Origin: Leptogranulimonas caecicola
Lineage (GTDB): Bacteria > Actinomycetota > Coriobacteriia > Coriobacteriales > Atopobiaceae
DNA length: 64,000 bases
Direction of reading: 5' to 3'
Assembly (NCBI RefSeq): GCF_023168405.1
Contig: NZ_AP025285.1
Coordinates: forward strand, 742,001 to 806,000
Each line of letters starts with the position of its first letter. Position 1 is the stretch's first letter. The notes below the pieces were generated by a model. That model searched no databases and was not told where the DNA came from. It saw only the letters and a program-made list of their open reading frames with translations. Position numbers and translations under genes: made by a program. Of the stretch, positions 47,108-55,832 are shown piece by piece.

Positions 47108-47228
47108 AAGTGCCTCCTGTGCCTGAAAGCCGCCTGATTTGGCCCTAGTTTAATCACGCATCAAATATGATCTGCTTCTCATTCAGCACGCTCGCAAAAA
47201 GCTCCTGTTCACGTAAGGAAATGCTTAA

Positions 47229-47534
47229 CTACTTCGGCCTCCTCACCCTCTGCGGCAGACTTTGAGGCGCTCTTGCCCGTCTATAATCCGTCTCATAGGG
47301 ATTCACTGCATCAATGACATGATCCGTGAGCGCAAAGGCATTGCAAATATTAAGGAGAGTCGCCAAGCTCACCGATGGATCTCCATTCTCTAAACGAGAC
47401 AACGTAGACCGAGAAACTCCCGCCATATCAGCAAGTTCATCTGAAGTAATGGTCTGAAGTCTTCGCCAATCGCGTATGGATTGCCCTATGTCTTTCGCTG
47501 CTTGGCGAGTTCTAAAGGGAAGAGCTCGTTTCAT
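47229..47534 (-). CDS. XRE-family regulator, HipB-like
   Basis: The protein has 101 residues. The helix-turn-helix is ELADMAGVSRSTLSRLENG (about 33-52), followed by DPSVSLATLLNICNAFAL, which resembles HipB-type antitoxin regulators that repress their own hipBA operon. No HipA-like kinase is present on either side, so it is an orphan. It lies upstream of the aldo/keto reductase on the same strand, 121 bases away, and may regulate it. Base composition is lower in G+C than the core genes. Confidence 0.8.
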   Translation of the reverse strand: MKRALPFRTRQAAKDIGQSIRDWRRLQTITSDELADMAGVSRSTLSRLENGDPSVSLATLLNICNAFALTDHVIDAVNPYETDYRRARAPQSLPQRVRRPK

Positions 47535-47646
47535 GATCTACCTAACGTCGCGAATATGATACGGAATCAAGGTAGGTGTATCAAATAAACGACGTAAAAG
47601 GCGTGCCCATAAAGTATGGCCGCTAGGTTGGGAAAAGATTATCTCG

Positions 47647-47931
47647 CTAATAATGGTCGCGTAAAGAGAGGAAAAGCACGTAATCATCCTCAGGCTTATA
47701 CACCAGACGGTTTTTATGATCAATTCGCCTAGACCACAAGCCCGATAAGTCTCCTTTTAGTGGCTCCGGTTTTCCTATGCCTTCGAAAGGAGTTCGACAT
47801 ATTTCTTCTACTAATCGATTAATTCTTCGCAATGTGGCTTTATCACCTGCTTGCCAAGAAAGATAATCTTCCCAAGAATCAGTCGTCCAAACTTTGTGGC
47901 GTCCTTTCTGACTACTCCTATTCACAGACAT
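47647..47931 (-). CDS. yoeB: YoeB-type mRNA interferase toxin
   Basis: The protein has 94 residues from the ATG at 47931 (a GTG two codons later is possible). The order [43 protein letters not shown] and the final RDHY matches YoeB. The catalytic residues of the E. coli enzyme (Glu in KPEPL, Arg in RLVY, His-Tyr at the end) are all kept, so the toxin is probably active: it cleaves mRNA at the ribosome. Its start overlaps the end of yefM by 14 bases, the standard coupled layout. Confidence 0.94.
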   Translation of the reverse strand: MSVNRSSQKGRHKVWTTDSWEDYLSWQAGDKATLRRINRLVEEICRTPFEGIGKPEPLKGDLSGLWSRRIDHKNRLVYKPEDDYVLFLSLRDHY

Positions 47932-48199
47932 TTGAGATATCCATATCATCAATTAAGTCATGAATAAATACATCTCCTGATGCAGCCGAGGCTACTCCTT
48001 TGAGTATTTTCTGATGAAGCTCTGGATTCTCGTAGATTCTTAACGTTTCCATGAGGGAGTCGTATTCAGAAGCATTCATTACTACGACATTTGAAGTCGG
48101 ATCTTGGCTCGTGACGAGTATCTCGCAGGCATCATCACGAGTCTTATCAAGGTATTCCCGCAAATTGCGTCGAAACCCTGAGTAGCTTACACATTCCAT
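47918..48199 (-). CDS. yefM: YefM-type antitoxin
   Basis: The protein has 93 residues; AGGAGG sits six bases before the ATG at 48199. The N-terminal [16 protein letters not shown] and the central [23 protein letters not shown] are Phd/YefM family features: the N-terminus dimerises and binds DNA, and the C-terminus wraps the toxin. It should repress its own operon through the TGTACA sites just upstream. The gene is AT-richer than the core genes nearby. Confidence 0.94.
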   Translation of the reverse strand: MECVSYSGFRRNLREYLDKTRDDACEILVTSQDPTSNVVVMNASEYDSLMETLRIYENPELHQKILKGVASAASGDVFIHDLIDDMDISNVCE

Positions 48200-48213
48200 A
48201 TATAACCTCCTAT

Positions 48214-48250
48214 ATGTATACTGCTTATATTGTACCAATATATGTACAAC
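48214..48250 (-). promoter_or_regulatory. yefM-yoeB operator/promoter region
   Basis: TGTACA at 48243-48248 and TGTACC at 48231-48236 are spaced 12 bases centre to centre in an AT-rich stretch right before yefM. TGTACA is the core of the palindromes bound by E. coli YefM. Confidence 0.7.
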
Positions 48251-48333
48251 ATTTCACCTTTATCATGTGAACCTCAATCCAAGTCTATAAAATAGAACAA
48301 ATGTACGCTATACTAAGTATCACCTCCTCCCCA

Positions 48334-48355
48334 GGATTGGTTTTCAGGCCAATCC
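48334..48355 (+). other. Inverted repeat upstream of the recombinase
   Basis: GGATTGG and CCAATCC flank an eight-base loop, 31 bases before the recombinase start. A TACTAAGTA palindrome, the same as in the 2.2-2.4 kb array, lies at 48311. These could be an operator or a recombination site. Confidence 0.45.
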
Positions 48356-48385
48356 AGCCTCTTAGTGCTCGTAGGGGAGGGCTGT

Positions 48386-48979
48386 ATGGCTTCGCGTTTA
48401 TTTGGCTATGCTCGTGTTTCTGCTGCAGATCAAAACCTTGATAGGCAGCTCGATACTTTTTCTAAACTGGATCTTGATGAGATAGTCACAGACAAGGCCA
48501 GTGGAAAGAACTTCGATCGTCCAGGGTGGCGCTCTCTAATACGGAGACTTAAACCAGGTGATGTGTTGTACGTCGCCAGTATCGATCGTCTTGGTCGCAA
48601 TTACGATGAAATTCTGAGTGTTTGGCAGGATCTCACCCATGAGCGAGGTGTGGACGTGGTGGTGTTAGACATGCCTTTGCTAGATACACGTAATACCGTT
48701 GGTGGTCTCACGGGTAATTTCTTGTCCAATATTGTTTTGCAATTACTTGCATACGTTGCTCAAATGGAGCGAGATAAGATTCGCGAACGCCAAGCCCAAG
48801 GCATCGCTGCTGCTCGGGCTCGTGGCAAACATTTGGGGAGGCCTCGAATAGAGCAACCACCCACTTATACATTTGTCAAAAATGCCTTTGACCAAGGGGA
48901 GATAACTCGCAAAGAAGCCGCCCAGCAATTAGGAGTGAGTCTTTCTACCTTTGATAGCTGGCGACGCCAAGAAGCTTAA
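48386..48979 (+). CDS. Serine recombinase (resolvase/invertase family)
   Basis: The ATG at 48386 follows GGGGAGGG; 197 residues, the size of small resolvases and invertases. The nucleophile is Ser12 in YARVSAADQN. ASIDRLGRNYDEI and the long E-helix with QMERDKIRERQAQGIAAARARGKHLGRP are also typical, and a helix-turn-helix (ITRKEAAQQLGVSLSTFDSW) ends the protein. It could invert or excise nearby DNA or resolve cointegrates. No transposase is present. It is placed directly before the restriction-modification gene, with a pair of inverted repeats in the gap. Confidence 0.92.
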   Translation: MASRLFGYARVSAADQNLDRQLDTFSKLDLDEIVTDKASGKNFDRPGWRSLIRRLKPGDVLYVASIDRLGRNYDEILSVWQDLTHERGVDVVVLDMPLLDTRNTVGGLTGNFLSNIVLQLLAYVAQMERDKIRERQAQGIAAARARGKHLGRPRIEQPPTYTFVKNAFDQGEITRKEAAQQLGVSLSTFDSWRRQEA

Positions 48980-49018
48980 TAGGATTAGATGTGGAGGTAG
49001 GGTTTCTGCGACCTACCG

Positions 49019-49058
49019 AAAGGTGTGCCTTTTAAATACCTCTCCCCACACCTTTTTT
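49019..49058 (+). terminator. Intrinsic terminator after the recombinase
   Basis: AAAGGTGTG pairs with CACACCTTT and a T run follows. An adjacent small hairpin GGTAGG/CCTACC lies at 48996-49017. Confidence 0.8.
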
Positions 49059-49138
49059 AGAGACCTCTTGCCACGCAAACTGCAGTTGAATACATGAATT
49101 ATCACATTGATTAGCTTCGCTGGAAAGGCACACCTTTT
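49019..49138. repeat. 14-base inverted repeats flanking the gap before the restriction gene
   Basis: AAAGGTGTGCCTTT (49019-49032) and AAAGGCACACCTTT (49124-49137) are exact reverse complements. Each is itself a near-palindrome AAAGG....CCTTT with an asymmetric centre (TGTG versus CACA), as expected of crossover sites for serine recombinases. The left copy also forms the terminator stem. Confidence 0.6.
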
Positions 49139-49181
49139 CAAGGCCTAGGCTTCCTGCCGCGCCTGTTCAAAGGGCGAATAA

Positions 49182-52100
49182 GTGGGAGAGAGCCAAGAAA
49201 ATCTCACGGTCAATGAGGTGTTCGAGCGCATTGTTACCCAGTCCCTCAACAAAAGGGAGCAGGGTACTGCCTGGGAGCGGGCAGTTAAGTTCTACTTCGA
49301 AAACGACCCGACTTACCAGGACAAATTCTCCCATGTGTGGATGTGGGAGGATGCTCCGACCAATCCAGGCAGGCAAGACACAGGCATCGATCTTGTAGCC
49401 CAGGATGCGACTACTGGTGAGTACTGGGCAATTCAGGCCAAGTGCTACACCTCCAAAACCCTTTCAGAAGGCGATGTGTCGACGTTCTTCATGAACGCCA
49501 CTGAGGATACCTATGCCTACAGGGTCCTGGTTGACACCGCCCCAAAGCTCACTAGGAACCTCGAAGAGTTCATCTGCACTCATGAGTCTGTTTATCGAAT
49601 TGGCTTGGATGTCATCAAGAAGTCCAACTTGCCTTGGCAGGATTTTTGGACTCATGGAATGCACCTTACCTGCGAGGAAGTGCAGGGGGCGCGTAAGCGA
49701 CTGATTTTTGATCCACTTCCTCACCAGCGTAAAGCTATTAATGCTGTAAAGGCAGAGCTTCAAGAAGCTGACCGCACAACCCTTGTCATGGCCTGCGGCA
49801 CCGGTAAAACGCTCACCGCTTTGCGTTTCTCTGAGGAGTTCGTCCCCGGCGGCACGGTGCTCTTCCTTGCTCCGTCCATCAGCTTGGTGGCTCAATCCAT
49901 GCGTGATTGGGCTCAGCAGGTGAGAGGCAAGCTGCGCGTTTGGGTGGTGTGCTCAGATCCTAAGGCATCCAAGCTTGGCAAGGATAAGCAAGACGAGACT
50001 GAGGCTCTCGAGTCTTATGGATCTCTCTCTCAGGTTCCTTATCCTGCGACCACTAACCCAAAGCTTCTAGAAGGGCAATTTGCTCCTGACCCCGACGCGC
50101 TCAATGTCATTTTCTCCACCTATCAATCCATCGATGTCATCCATCGAGCCCAGGAACTCGGACTTCCTGTCTTTGACCTGATCATCTGTGACGAGGCTCA
50201 TCGCACCACTGGCCGCATGCATGGCGAGAGCGGCAGGGAAGACGAGACCTCCTTTGTGCGCGTTCACGATAACCAATGGATAGCTGCAGTCAAGCGCCTC
50301 TATATGACGGCTACTCCGCGTGTCTATGAGACGCGTGACGAGACGCTGCCTGGCACAAAGAAAGTTTCTGACGGCCTCATTGCTTCCATGAATAACCCCG
50401 AGGTTTATGGCCGCATCTGTCATCGCCTCTCCTTTGGAGCGGCTGTCGATCAAGGGCTGCTCACTGACTACAAGCTCGTGGTTATGCAAATCGACCAGTC
50501 GATGCTGCCTCAGTCGATCTTGCTCTATGCGATGAGCAACGCCAATGAGATCGACGTGCCCGATGCTGCTCGATTCCTGGGTGTGTGGAAAGCGCTGTTT
50601 GACCGCACTCACGCTGGCGGCGTCATGGATCTGGAGGGCGCAGACAGCGGCCAGGATGATGCTCAGCGCGTACTGCATCATGCCATCGCGTTTGCCGCTA
50701 ATATCTCGGCTTCCAAACTGCTCTCCAACGAGTTCCAGCACGTTGTTGACGCTTATCTCCAAGGCACGGAGCCAGCTCTGGCGCTTCCGGCTGATGCCAG
50801 ACATGTACGCATTGATGTGAAGCACGTCGACGGCACTATGACTGCTCCTCAGCGGGCCGAGCTTTTGGATTGGCTTGCCGAGAAGGACGACGAAGACACT
50901 TGCCATGTCCTCTCCAATGCCCGCTGTCTTGCAGAAGGCATCGACGTTCCAGATCTCGATGCCGTCATCTACCTCTCTAAACGCCGCAGCAAGGTCGACA
51001 TCATCCAGTCTGTGGGCCGTGTCATGCGTACTTCTCCCGGTAAGAAGTACGGCTACATCATCATTCCAATATTTGTGCCGGAGGGCACCGATCCGGGCAC
51101 CGCGCTTTCTTCCAGCCGTGAGTATGGGCGTATCTGGGACGTGGTCTCAGCCCTTCGCTCCCATGACGAGCGCCTGAATGCCAAGATCAACTCCGCCTCC
51201 CTCGGTGATTCTGAGCCGTTAAAGAAGGTAGTTGAGTTCGAGGTCCTAGATTCCTCACGTCTCAACAAGGCCAAGAATATCCCTCATCGCACTCATCCTA
51301 TTGGCGAGGATGCCCATGATGAGGACCGCGAGCCAAGCGGAAGCCATGATCAGGGCGACTCTGGACAGTCCCAGCTCATCCTTGGCGACAACGACGAGTC
51401 TCTTCAAAAGATGGCTCGTGCCATCCGCGCTCAGATTGTTCGCAAGTGCGGTACCAAGATCTATTGGAGCGAGTGGAGCAGCGACGTCGGGGCCGTCACC
51501 CGGGCCCGGGCCGAACAGATCCGCTCCCTCGTGGCCGCGCCCGGCCGGGCCGCGGACGCCTTCGGCGAGTTCCTTACCGGCCTCCGCGACACCCTGAACC
51601 CCGACTACGAGGCGGACCACGCTGTCGACGTGCTGGCCCAGCACGAGGTGACGCGCCCTATCTTCGACGCCCTGTTCAACCAGGACCAGGTGCGCGAGGG
51701 CAACCCCATCGTGGCGGGCATCGAGCGTGCCCTGGCGGCCCTCTACGACGCGGGCCTCGAGTCGTCGCTGGACAGCCCCGAGCTCACAGACCTCTACTCC
51801 CAGGTGCGCGTCATCGCCTCCCAGGTGCAGAGCGACACGGCCAAGCAGAACCTCATCAAGGAGCTCTACAACGACTTCTTCGCCGCGGCGTTCAAGGACA
51901 CCGCCGACGAGCTGGGTATCGTCTACACGCCCGTGGAGGTGGTGGACGCCCAGCTCCACATGGTCCAGAGGGCTCTGCAGCGGGAATTCGGCGAGAGTCT
52001 CGGGGACCGCGGTGTGCATATCCTTGACGGTTTTGCAGGCACCGGCACCTACTTGAGCCGACTCATCGAGGACCCCACGCTCATCCCCGACGATGACCTG

Positions 52101-54155
52101 CCCTACAAGTACGACCACGACCTGCACTCCAACGAGATCGTGCCCCTGGCCGCCACCATCATGGACATCAACATCGAGCAGTCCTACCACGCGCGCATGG
52201 GCGGCGCCTACCGGCCGTTCCTCGGGGCGCTCCTCTGCGACACGTTCCAGCTGGGCGAGGAGGACAACGTCATTGACCGGCGCACGTTTTTGGAGAACAG
52301 CGACCGCATAGAGGAGCAGGTGGCCACCGACATCACGGTGATCGTGGGCAACCCGCCGTACCGGGCGGGCGACAAGGGCAACACCGGCAACCAGAACGCG
52401 AAGTACAGGACGTTGGACGGGCGCATCGAGTCCACCTATGCGGCGAGGACGACGGCGACGTTGAAGAACTCGCTCTACGACCACTACATCCGCGCCTTCC
52501 GCTGGGCGAGCGACCGCATCGGCGACTCGGGTATCGTCTGCTTCGTCTCCAACGGCGGCTGGCTCAAGGGCGATGCCGCCGCGGGCGTGCGCAGGTGCTT
52601 CTGCGAGGAGTTCAACTCCATCTACGTGTACAACCTGCGGGGCAACCAGCGCACCCAGGGCGAGGAGTCGCGTCGTGAGGGCGGCAAGATCTTCGACTCC
52701 GGCTCCCGCGCGACCGTCGCCATCACGCTCCTGGCCAAGAACCCTGCGTCGAATGAGCGTGGCGTCATCCGCTACTGCGACATCGGTGACTACCTCTCCC
52801 GTCAGGAGAAGCTCGACATCCTCAAGGACGCCGTCGACGCCGACCCGGAGTGGACCGTCCTGACCCCCGACCGCCACGGCGACTGGCTCGACCAGCGCGA
52901 CGACTCTTGGTACGAGTTCGCCCCCATGGGTTTAACGAAACAGAAAACACCCCTCGGCATCTTTAATCTTTGGTCTCAGGCCGTACTTACTGCTCGTGAT
53001 GCGTGGGCGTTTTCATTTGACAGGGGCGAGGTTGTCGGCAATATGGAGCGCCTCATCGCCACGTTCAACGAGGAGACGAGGAGGTTCCAGGAGGCCGGCA
53101 GGCCTGGTGACGTCAAGCGGTTCGTGACGGACGACGGGGCGAGGATCAAGTGGACTCGCGAGCTTTATTCAAGTGCCTCCCTGGGAAGATTCGGGACATT
53201 TGATGAGTCCCATTTGTATCCATCGCTTTATCGCCCGTTCTGCAAGCAATGGCTCTACATGGACTCGCAGTTCAACAACTGCGTCTACCTGCAGCCCAGG
53301 CTCTTCCCGAGCCCGGAGGTCGAGAACCTCGAGATTTGCATGGTCGGTCCATCTGCCGGTCGCGAGTTCTCTTGTTTGCTTACGAACATCAATCCGGACC
53401 ATCACATGCAGAGTACTGCCCAGTGCTTCCCCCTCTACTGGTACGACGAGCCGTCGAGCGACGGGCTTCTCGGCAACGCCGAGCCCGTCCGTCACGACAC
53501 CATCACCGACGAGGCCCTCGCGGTGTTCCACGAGGCCTACGGCGATTCCTCCATCACCAAGGAGGATGTCTTCTTCTATGTCTACGGCGTCCTCCACTCG
53601 CGCGAGTACCGCACGCGCTTTGCCAACAACCTCAAGAAGGAGCTGCCTCGCATCCCGCTGGCGGCGGACTTCCGCGCGTTCGAGGAGGCCGGCCGCAAGC
53701 TCGGCGAGCTTCATGTGAACTACGAGTCGGTGGAGCCCTGGCCCGTGGAGGAGGTCGGCAGCTCGGAGAACCCCGGGCGGACCGAGAAGATGGCCTGGGG
53801 CAAGGTGCGCGACAAGGAGACCGGCAAGCTCGTCAAGGACTTCACCGTCCTCAAGGTGTCCGACAGCCTCACCCTGCGCGGCATCCCCGAGCGTGCCCAG
53901 GAGTACGTGGTCAACGGCAAGAGCGCCCTCGGCTGGCTCGTGGACCGCTACAAGGTGACCACGGACAAGAAGAGCGGCATCGTCAATGACCCCAACCTCT
54001 ACGCGCCGGACAACCCGCGCTACATCGTGGACCTCGTGGAATCGGTCATCACGGTGTCCTTGGAGACGCTGGACATCGTTGACTCCCTGCCGCCCCTGAA
54101 CGAGCTGCCGCACCCCGCCAACTGGCCGACGGCCTGGAGTATGGACGTAAAGTAA
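49182..54155 (+). CDS. Single-chain restriction-modification enzyme, Type ISP architecture (nuclease-helicase-methyltransferase)
   Basis: The protein has 1657 residues and starts with GTG. An Mrr-like nuclease lies at about 25-160 (Asp70 in DTGIDLVAQ, Gln85 and Lys87 in AIQAKCY). An SF2 helicase follows at about 175-720 (Walker A ACGTGKT at 204-210, CDEAHR near 337, MTATPR, QSVGRVMRTSPG). A helical coupler leads to an N6-adenine methyltransferase at about 940-1250 (FAGTGTYL, NPPYRAG near 1055) and a C-terminal target-recognition region to about 1650. This is the plan of LlaGI and LlaBIII, which translocate along DNA and cut when two enzymes collide. Base composition changes sharply near 51450: the nuclease-helicase part is moderate in G+C and the coupler-methyltransferase part is very G+C-rich, with lower-G+C patches near 52930-53010, 53160-53230 and 53335-53420. 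Confidence 0.93.
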   Translation: MGESQENLTVNEVFERIVTQSLNKREQGTAWERAVKFYFENDPTYQDKFSHVWMWEDAPTNPGRQDTGIDLVAQDATTGEYWAIQAKCYTSKTLSEGDVSTFFMNATEDTYAYRVLVDTAPKLTRNLEEFICTHESVYRIGLDVIKKSNLPWQDFWTHGMHLTCEEVQGARKRLIFDPLPHQRKAINAVKAELQEADRTTLVMACGTGKTLTALRFSEEFVPGGTVLFLAPSISLVAQSMRDWAQQVRGKLRVWVVCSDPKASKLGKDKQDETEALESYGSLSQVPYPATTNPKLLEGQFAPDPDALNVIFSTYQSIDVIHRAQELGLPVFDLIICDEAHRTTGRMHGESGREDETSFVRVHDNQWIAAVKRLYMTATPRVYETRDETLPGTKKVSDGLIASMNNPEVYGRICHRLSFGAAVDQGLLTDYKLVVMQIDQSMLPQSILLYAMSNANEIDVPDAARFLGVWKALFDRTHAGGVMDLEGADSGQDDAQRVLHHAIAFAANISASKLLSNEFQHVVDAYLQGTEPALALPADARHVRIDVKHVDGTMTAPQRAELLDWLAEKDDEDTCHVLSNARCLAEGIDVPDLDAVIYLSKRRSKVDIIQSVGRVMRTSPGKKYGYIIIPIFVPEGTDPGTALSSSREYGRIWDVVSALRSHDERLNAKINSASLGDSEPLKKVVEFEVLDSSRLNKAKNIPHRTHPIGEDAHDEDREPSGSHDQGDSGQSQLILGDNDESLQKMARAIRAQIVRKCGTKIYWSEWSSDVGAVTRARAEQIRSLVAAPGRAADAFGEFLTGLRDTLNPDYEADHAVDVLAQHEVTRPIFDALFNQDQVREGNPIVAGIERALAALYDAGLESSLDSPELTDLYSQVRVIASQVQSDTAKQNLIKELYNDFFAAAFKDTADELGIVYTPVEVVDAQLHMVQRALQREFGESLGDRGVHILDGFAGTGTYLSRLIEDPTLIPDDDLPYKYDHDLHSNEIVPLAATIMDINIEQSYHARMGGAYRPFLGALLCDTFQLGEEDNVIDRRTFLENSDRIEEQVATDITVIVGNPPYRAGDKGNTGNQNAKYRTLDGRIESTYAARTTATLKNSLYDHYIRAFRWASDRIGDSGIVCFVSNGGWLKGDAAAGVRRCFCEEFNSIYVYNLRGNQRTQGEESRREGGKIFDSGSRATVAITLLAKNPASNERGVIRYCDIGDYLSRQEKLDILKDAVDADPEWTVLTPDRHGDWLDQRDDSWYEFAPMGLTKQKTPLGIFNLWSQAVLTARDAWAFSFDRGEVVGNMERLIATFNEETRRFQEAGRPGDVKRFVTDDGARIKWTRELYSSASLGRFGTFDESHLYPSLYRPFCKQWLYMDSQFNNCVYLQPRLFPSPEVENLEICMVGPSAGREFSCLLTNINPDHHMQSTAQCFPLYWYDEPSSDGLLGNAEPVRHDTITDEALAVFHEAYGDSSITKEDVFFYVYGVLHSREYRTRFANNLKKELPRIPLAADFRAFEEAGRKLGELHVNYESVEPWPVEEVGSSENPGRTEKMAWGKVRDKETGKLVKDFTVLKVSDSLTLRGIPERAQEYVVNGKSALGWLVDRYKVTTDKKSGIVNDPNLYAPDNPRYIVDLVESVITVSLETLDIVDSLPPLNELPHPANWPTAWSMDVK

Positions 54156-54197
54156 GCGCAGACGTATCAGCTTCGGTTGAGATGAAAGAGGGGTTAT

Positions 54198-54704
54198 ATG
54201 GAGGATTGAGAACGTAAGGTCAACCGATTCACGGCAATAGCTCAACACTTTCATGCGAATCTGCGGCACACAGTCGAGAAGTGGCGCACTGCCGGATCAG
54301 GTGCCCTCGACCTTGTCGAGGTGGACTGTGCTCTGTTTGGTGTGGTTGGGAGCCTCGTCGCGGTTTGCGACACCAGCCCCGACCTCAAGGACGATAAAGA
54401 GAATCCGGCTGTGCTTGCACTAAAGTTCGCAAATAACCGTCTGAAGCACGACGGCTCCATCTCTAGGATGACGGCGCCCAAGGACGGATTCGTTCGCTTC
54501 GGGTCTCCGTTCGTCAGCCTCATGCCAGACATATTCTGGTTAAACTACCAGGAGTTCAAGGACGAGTGGCGCCACGAGAATCAGTGGGCGGCCTATGGGG
54601 AGAAGCTGGCGAACCACGCCGTGTTAAGATCGCTCCTAGCCATAGCCTTCGAGATCGGTGTGGACCTGAGGGATGATGAGCTGGATCAGCAGATCGAATC
54701 TTAA
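54198..54704 (+). pseudogene. Hypothetical gene with in-frame stop at codon 4
   Basis: GAGGGG lies seven bases before an ATG at 54198, but codon 4 is TGA (M-E-D-stop). The same frame is then open to 54704 and would give about 168 residues in total. The only in-frame start that I find after the stop is the GTG at 54321, giving 127 residues. I do not recognise the family; the product is soluble, with no membrane segment and no obvious motif (KWRTAGSGALDLVEVDCALFG, LMPDIFWLNYQEFKDEW). It lies between the intact C-terminus of the restriction enzyme and a second broken copy of that C-terminus. Confidence 0.6.
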
Positions 54705-54736
54705 AGTCGTCACAGTTCTTGCTCTGAACGGATTGT

Positions 54737-55047
54737 TTCATGGTCCTAAAGGTGGCTGATAACCTTACCCTCCGCGGCGTCCCTGTGTGCTCAGGATTAC
54801 GTAATCAACGGCAAAAGCGCCCTCAGTGGCGGCAGATCGTTACAGGGTGAAGGTGGGCAAGAAGAGTGGCGTCATCAACGATATCAACCTTTTTGCGCCG
54901 AATAACCTAAATTATATCGTAGACTTTGTGGAGTCTTTCATCACGATATCCTTGAAATCAATGGATATCATGGAATCCCTGCCGCTGCTGAACGAGTATC
55001 TCCTTCCGGCTAATTGGCCGGCAGCCTGGGGAATGGGAGCGAAGTAG
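54737..55047 (+). pseudogene. Frameshifted remnant copy of the restriction enzyme C-terminus
   Basis: Read across two frame changes, the segment encodes FMVLKVADNLTLRGVP, then AQDYVINGKSAL, then DRYRVKVGKKSGVINDINLFAPNN and onward to PANWPAAWGMGAK. Each part aligns in order with the last 105 residues of the 1657-residue enzyme; in the last 62 residues I count 39 identities. It is therefore a diverged, not a recent, copy. No other part of a second enzyme gene is left. A GIY-YIG gene follows 12 bases later. Confidence 0.88.
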
Positions 55048-55059
55048 GAAGGGTTCAAG

Positions 55060-55722
55060 ATGGCCAAAGGTATTATTTATCTAATGAAAACCGTAGTCCC
55101 GGGGCTCGTGAAAATTGGTAAAACAGATAATTATAAAGAGCGCATGAAAGAACTTGAACGGAATGGTTATTACAACGTGACAGGTCTTAAGCGCAAATTT
55201 GCAATCGAAGTAGAAGACTACGATGAAAAAGAGAAGCTACTCCATGCGTTGTTCTCAAAGGCTCGTGTAGCTGAAAGTGAGCTATTTGCATTGGATGTAG
55301 ATCTGGCAATGCAGCTGCTGTCTTCCTTTGAAGGTAGGCAAATTTATCCTGAGAATCAAACAAAGGAACAGGTTTTTGATACTGCTACCGAAGCCATCGA
55401 AGAACGAGCGATAGTACCCAATGGCTTGTATTGGATGAATCGAAAGGTGAAAGGTGTTGGCGTCATTAAGGCCAAGCTGGAAGTAAAAGATGGAGTATTT
55501 CGCGTACTAAAAGGGAGTGACTGCTGCGCCAAGGGACATGGCAGAAAGACTCCTGCTATCCTCAATGATGTGCTTATAGAAAATGATGTTCTACAGCAAG
55601 ACGTAGTGGTTTCTTCGCTCTCTGCTGCTGCAGAAGTAGTCCTTGGTGGGTCTGTCAACGGGTGGGAAGTGTGGAGGACAGAGCAGGGTGTTGTGCTTAA
55701 AAAAGTGAGAGACAATAATTAA
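55060..55722 (+). CDS. GIY-YIG nuclease-like protein with C-terminal DUF4357
   Basis: The protein has 220 residues; GGAAGGG precedes the ATG. The N-terminus GIIYLMKTVVPGLVKIGKT is a GIY-YIG domain of the T5orf172/MUG113 kind (about 3-95). The C-terminus (CCAKGHGRKTPAILN...SLSAAAEVVLGGSVNGWEVWR) matches DUF4357, a domain often found next to restriction-modification genes. The function is unknown, possibly a nuclease tied to the defence locus. It is AT-rich compared with its surroundings, a sign of horizontal transfer. Confidence 0.82.
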   Translation: MAKGIIYLMKTVVPGLVKIGKTDNYKERMKELERNGYYNVTGLKRKFAIEVEDYDEKEKLLHALFSKARVAESELFALDVDLAMQLLSSFEGRQIYPENQTKEQVFDTATEAIEERAIVPNGLYWMNRKVKGVGVIKAKLEVKDGVFRVLKGSDCCAKGHGRKTPAILNDVLIENDVLQQDVVVSSLSAAAEVVLGGSVNGWEVWRTEQGVVLKKVRDNN

Positions 55723-55832
55723 GAAATAATCTGAAACATCAATAATGGATACATCAAAATTAATTGCAAAAAGCTCAAAAACAGAAAGTTTAGGAATACG
55801 CCCCCTGACTTCCCGGTTGATTCAATAAAGCG

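Noticed and set aside
48386-48979. An insertion sequence around the serine recombinase
   Set aside because: No transposase partner, no terminal inverted repeats and no target duplication are visible.
51255-52877. A 540-codon antisense frame in the restriction gene
   Set aside because: It coincides with the very G+C-rich half of the sense gene, where stop codons are rare on all frames. The sense strand has clear methyltransferase motifs.
54321-54323. GTG 54321 as the natural start of the hypothetical gene
   Set aside because: There is no ribosome site upstream, and the frame continues open to an ATG with a good site at 54198, interrupted only by one TGA. I therefore list the longer form as a pseudogene, while leaving reinitiation possible.
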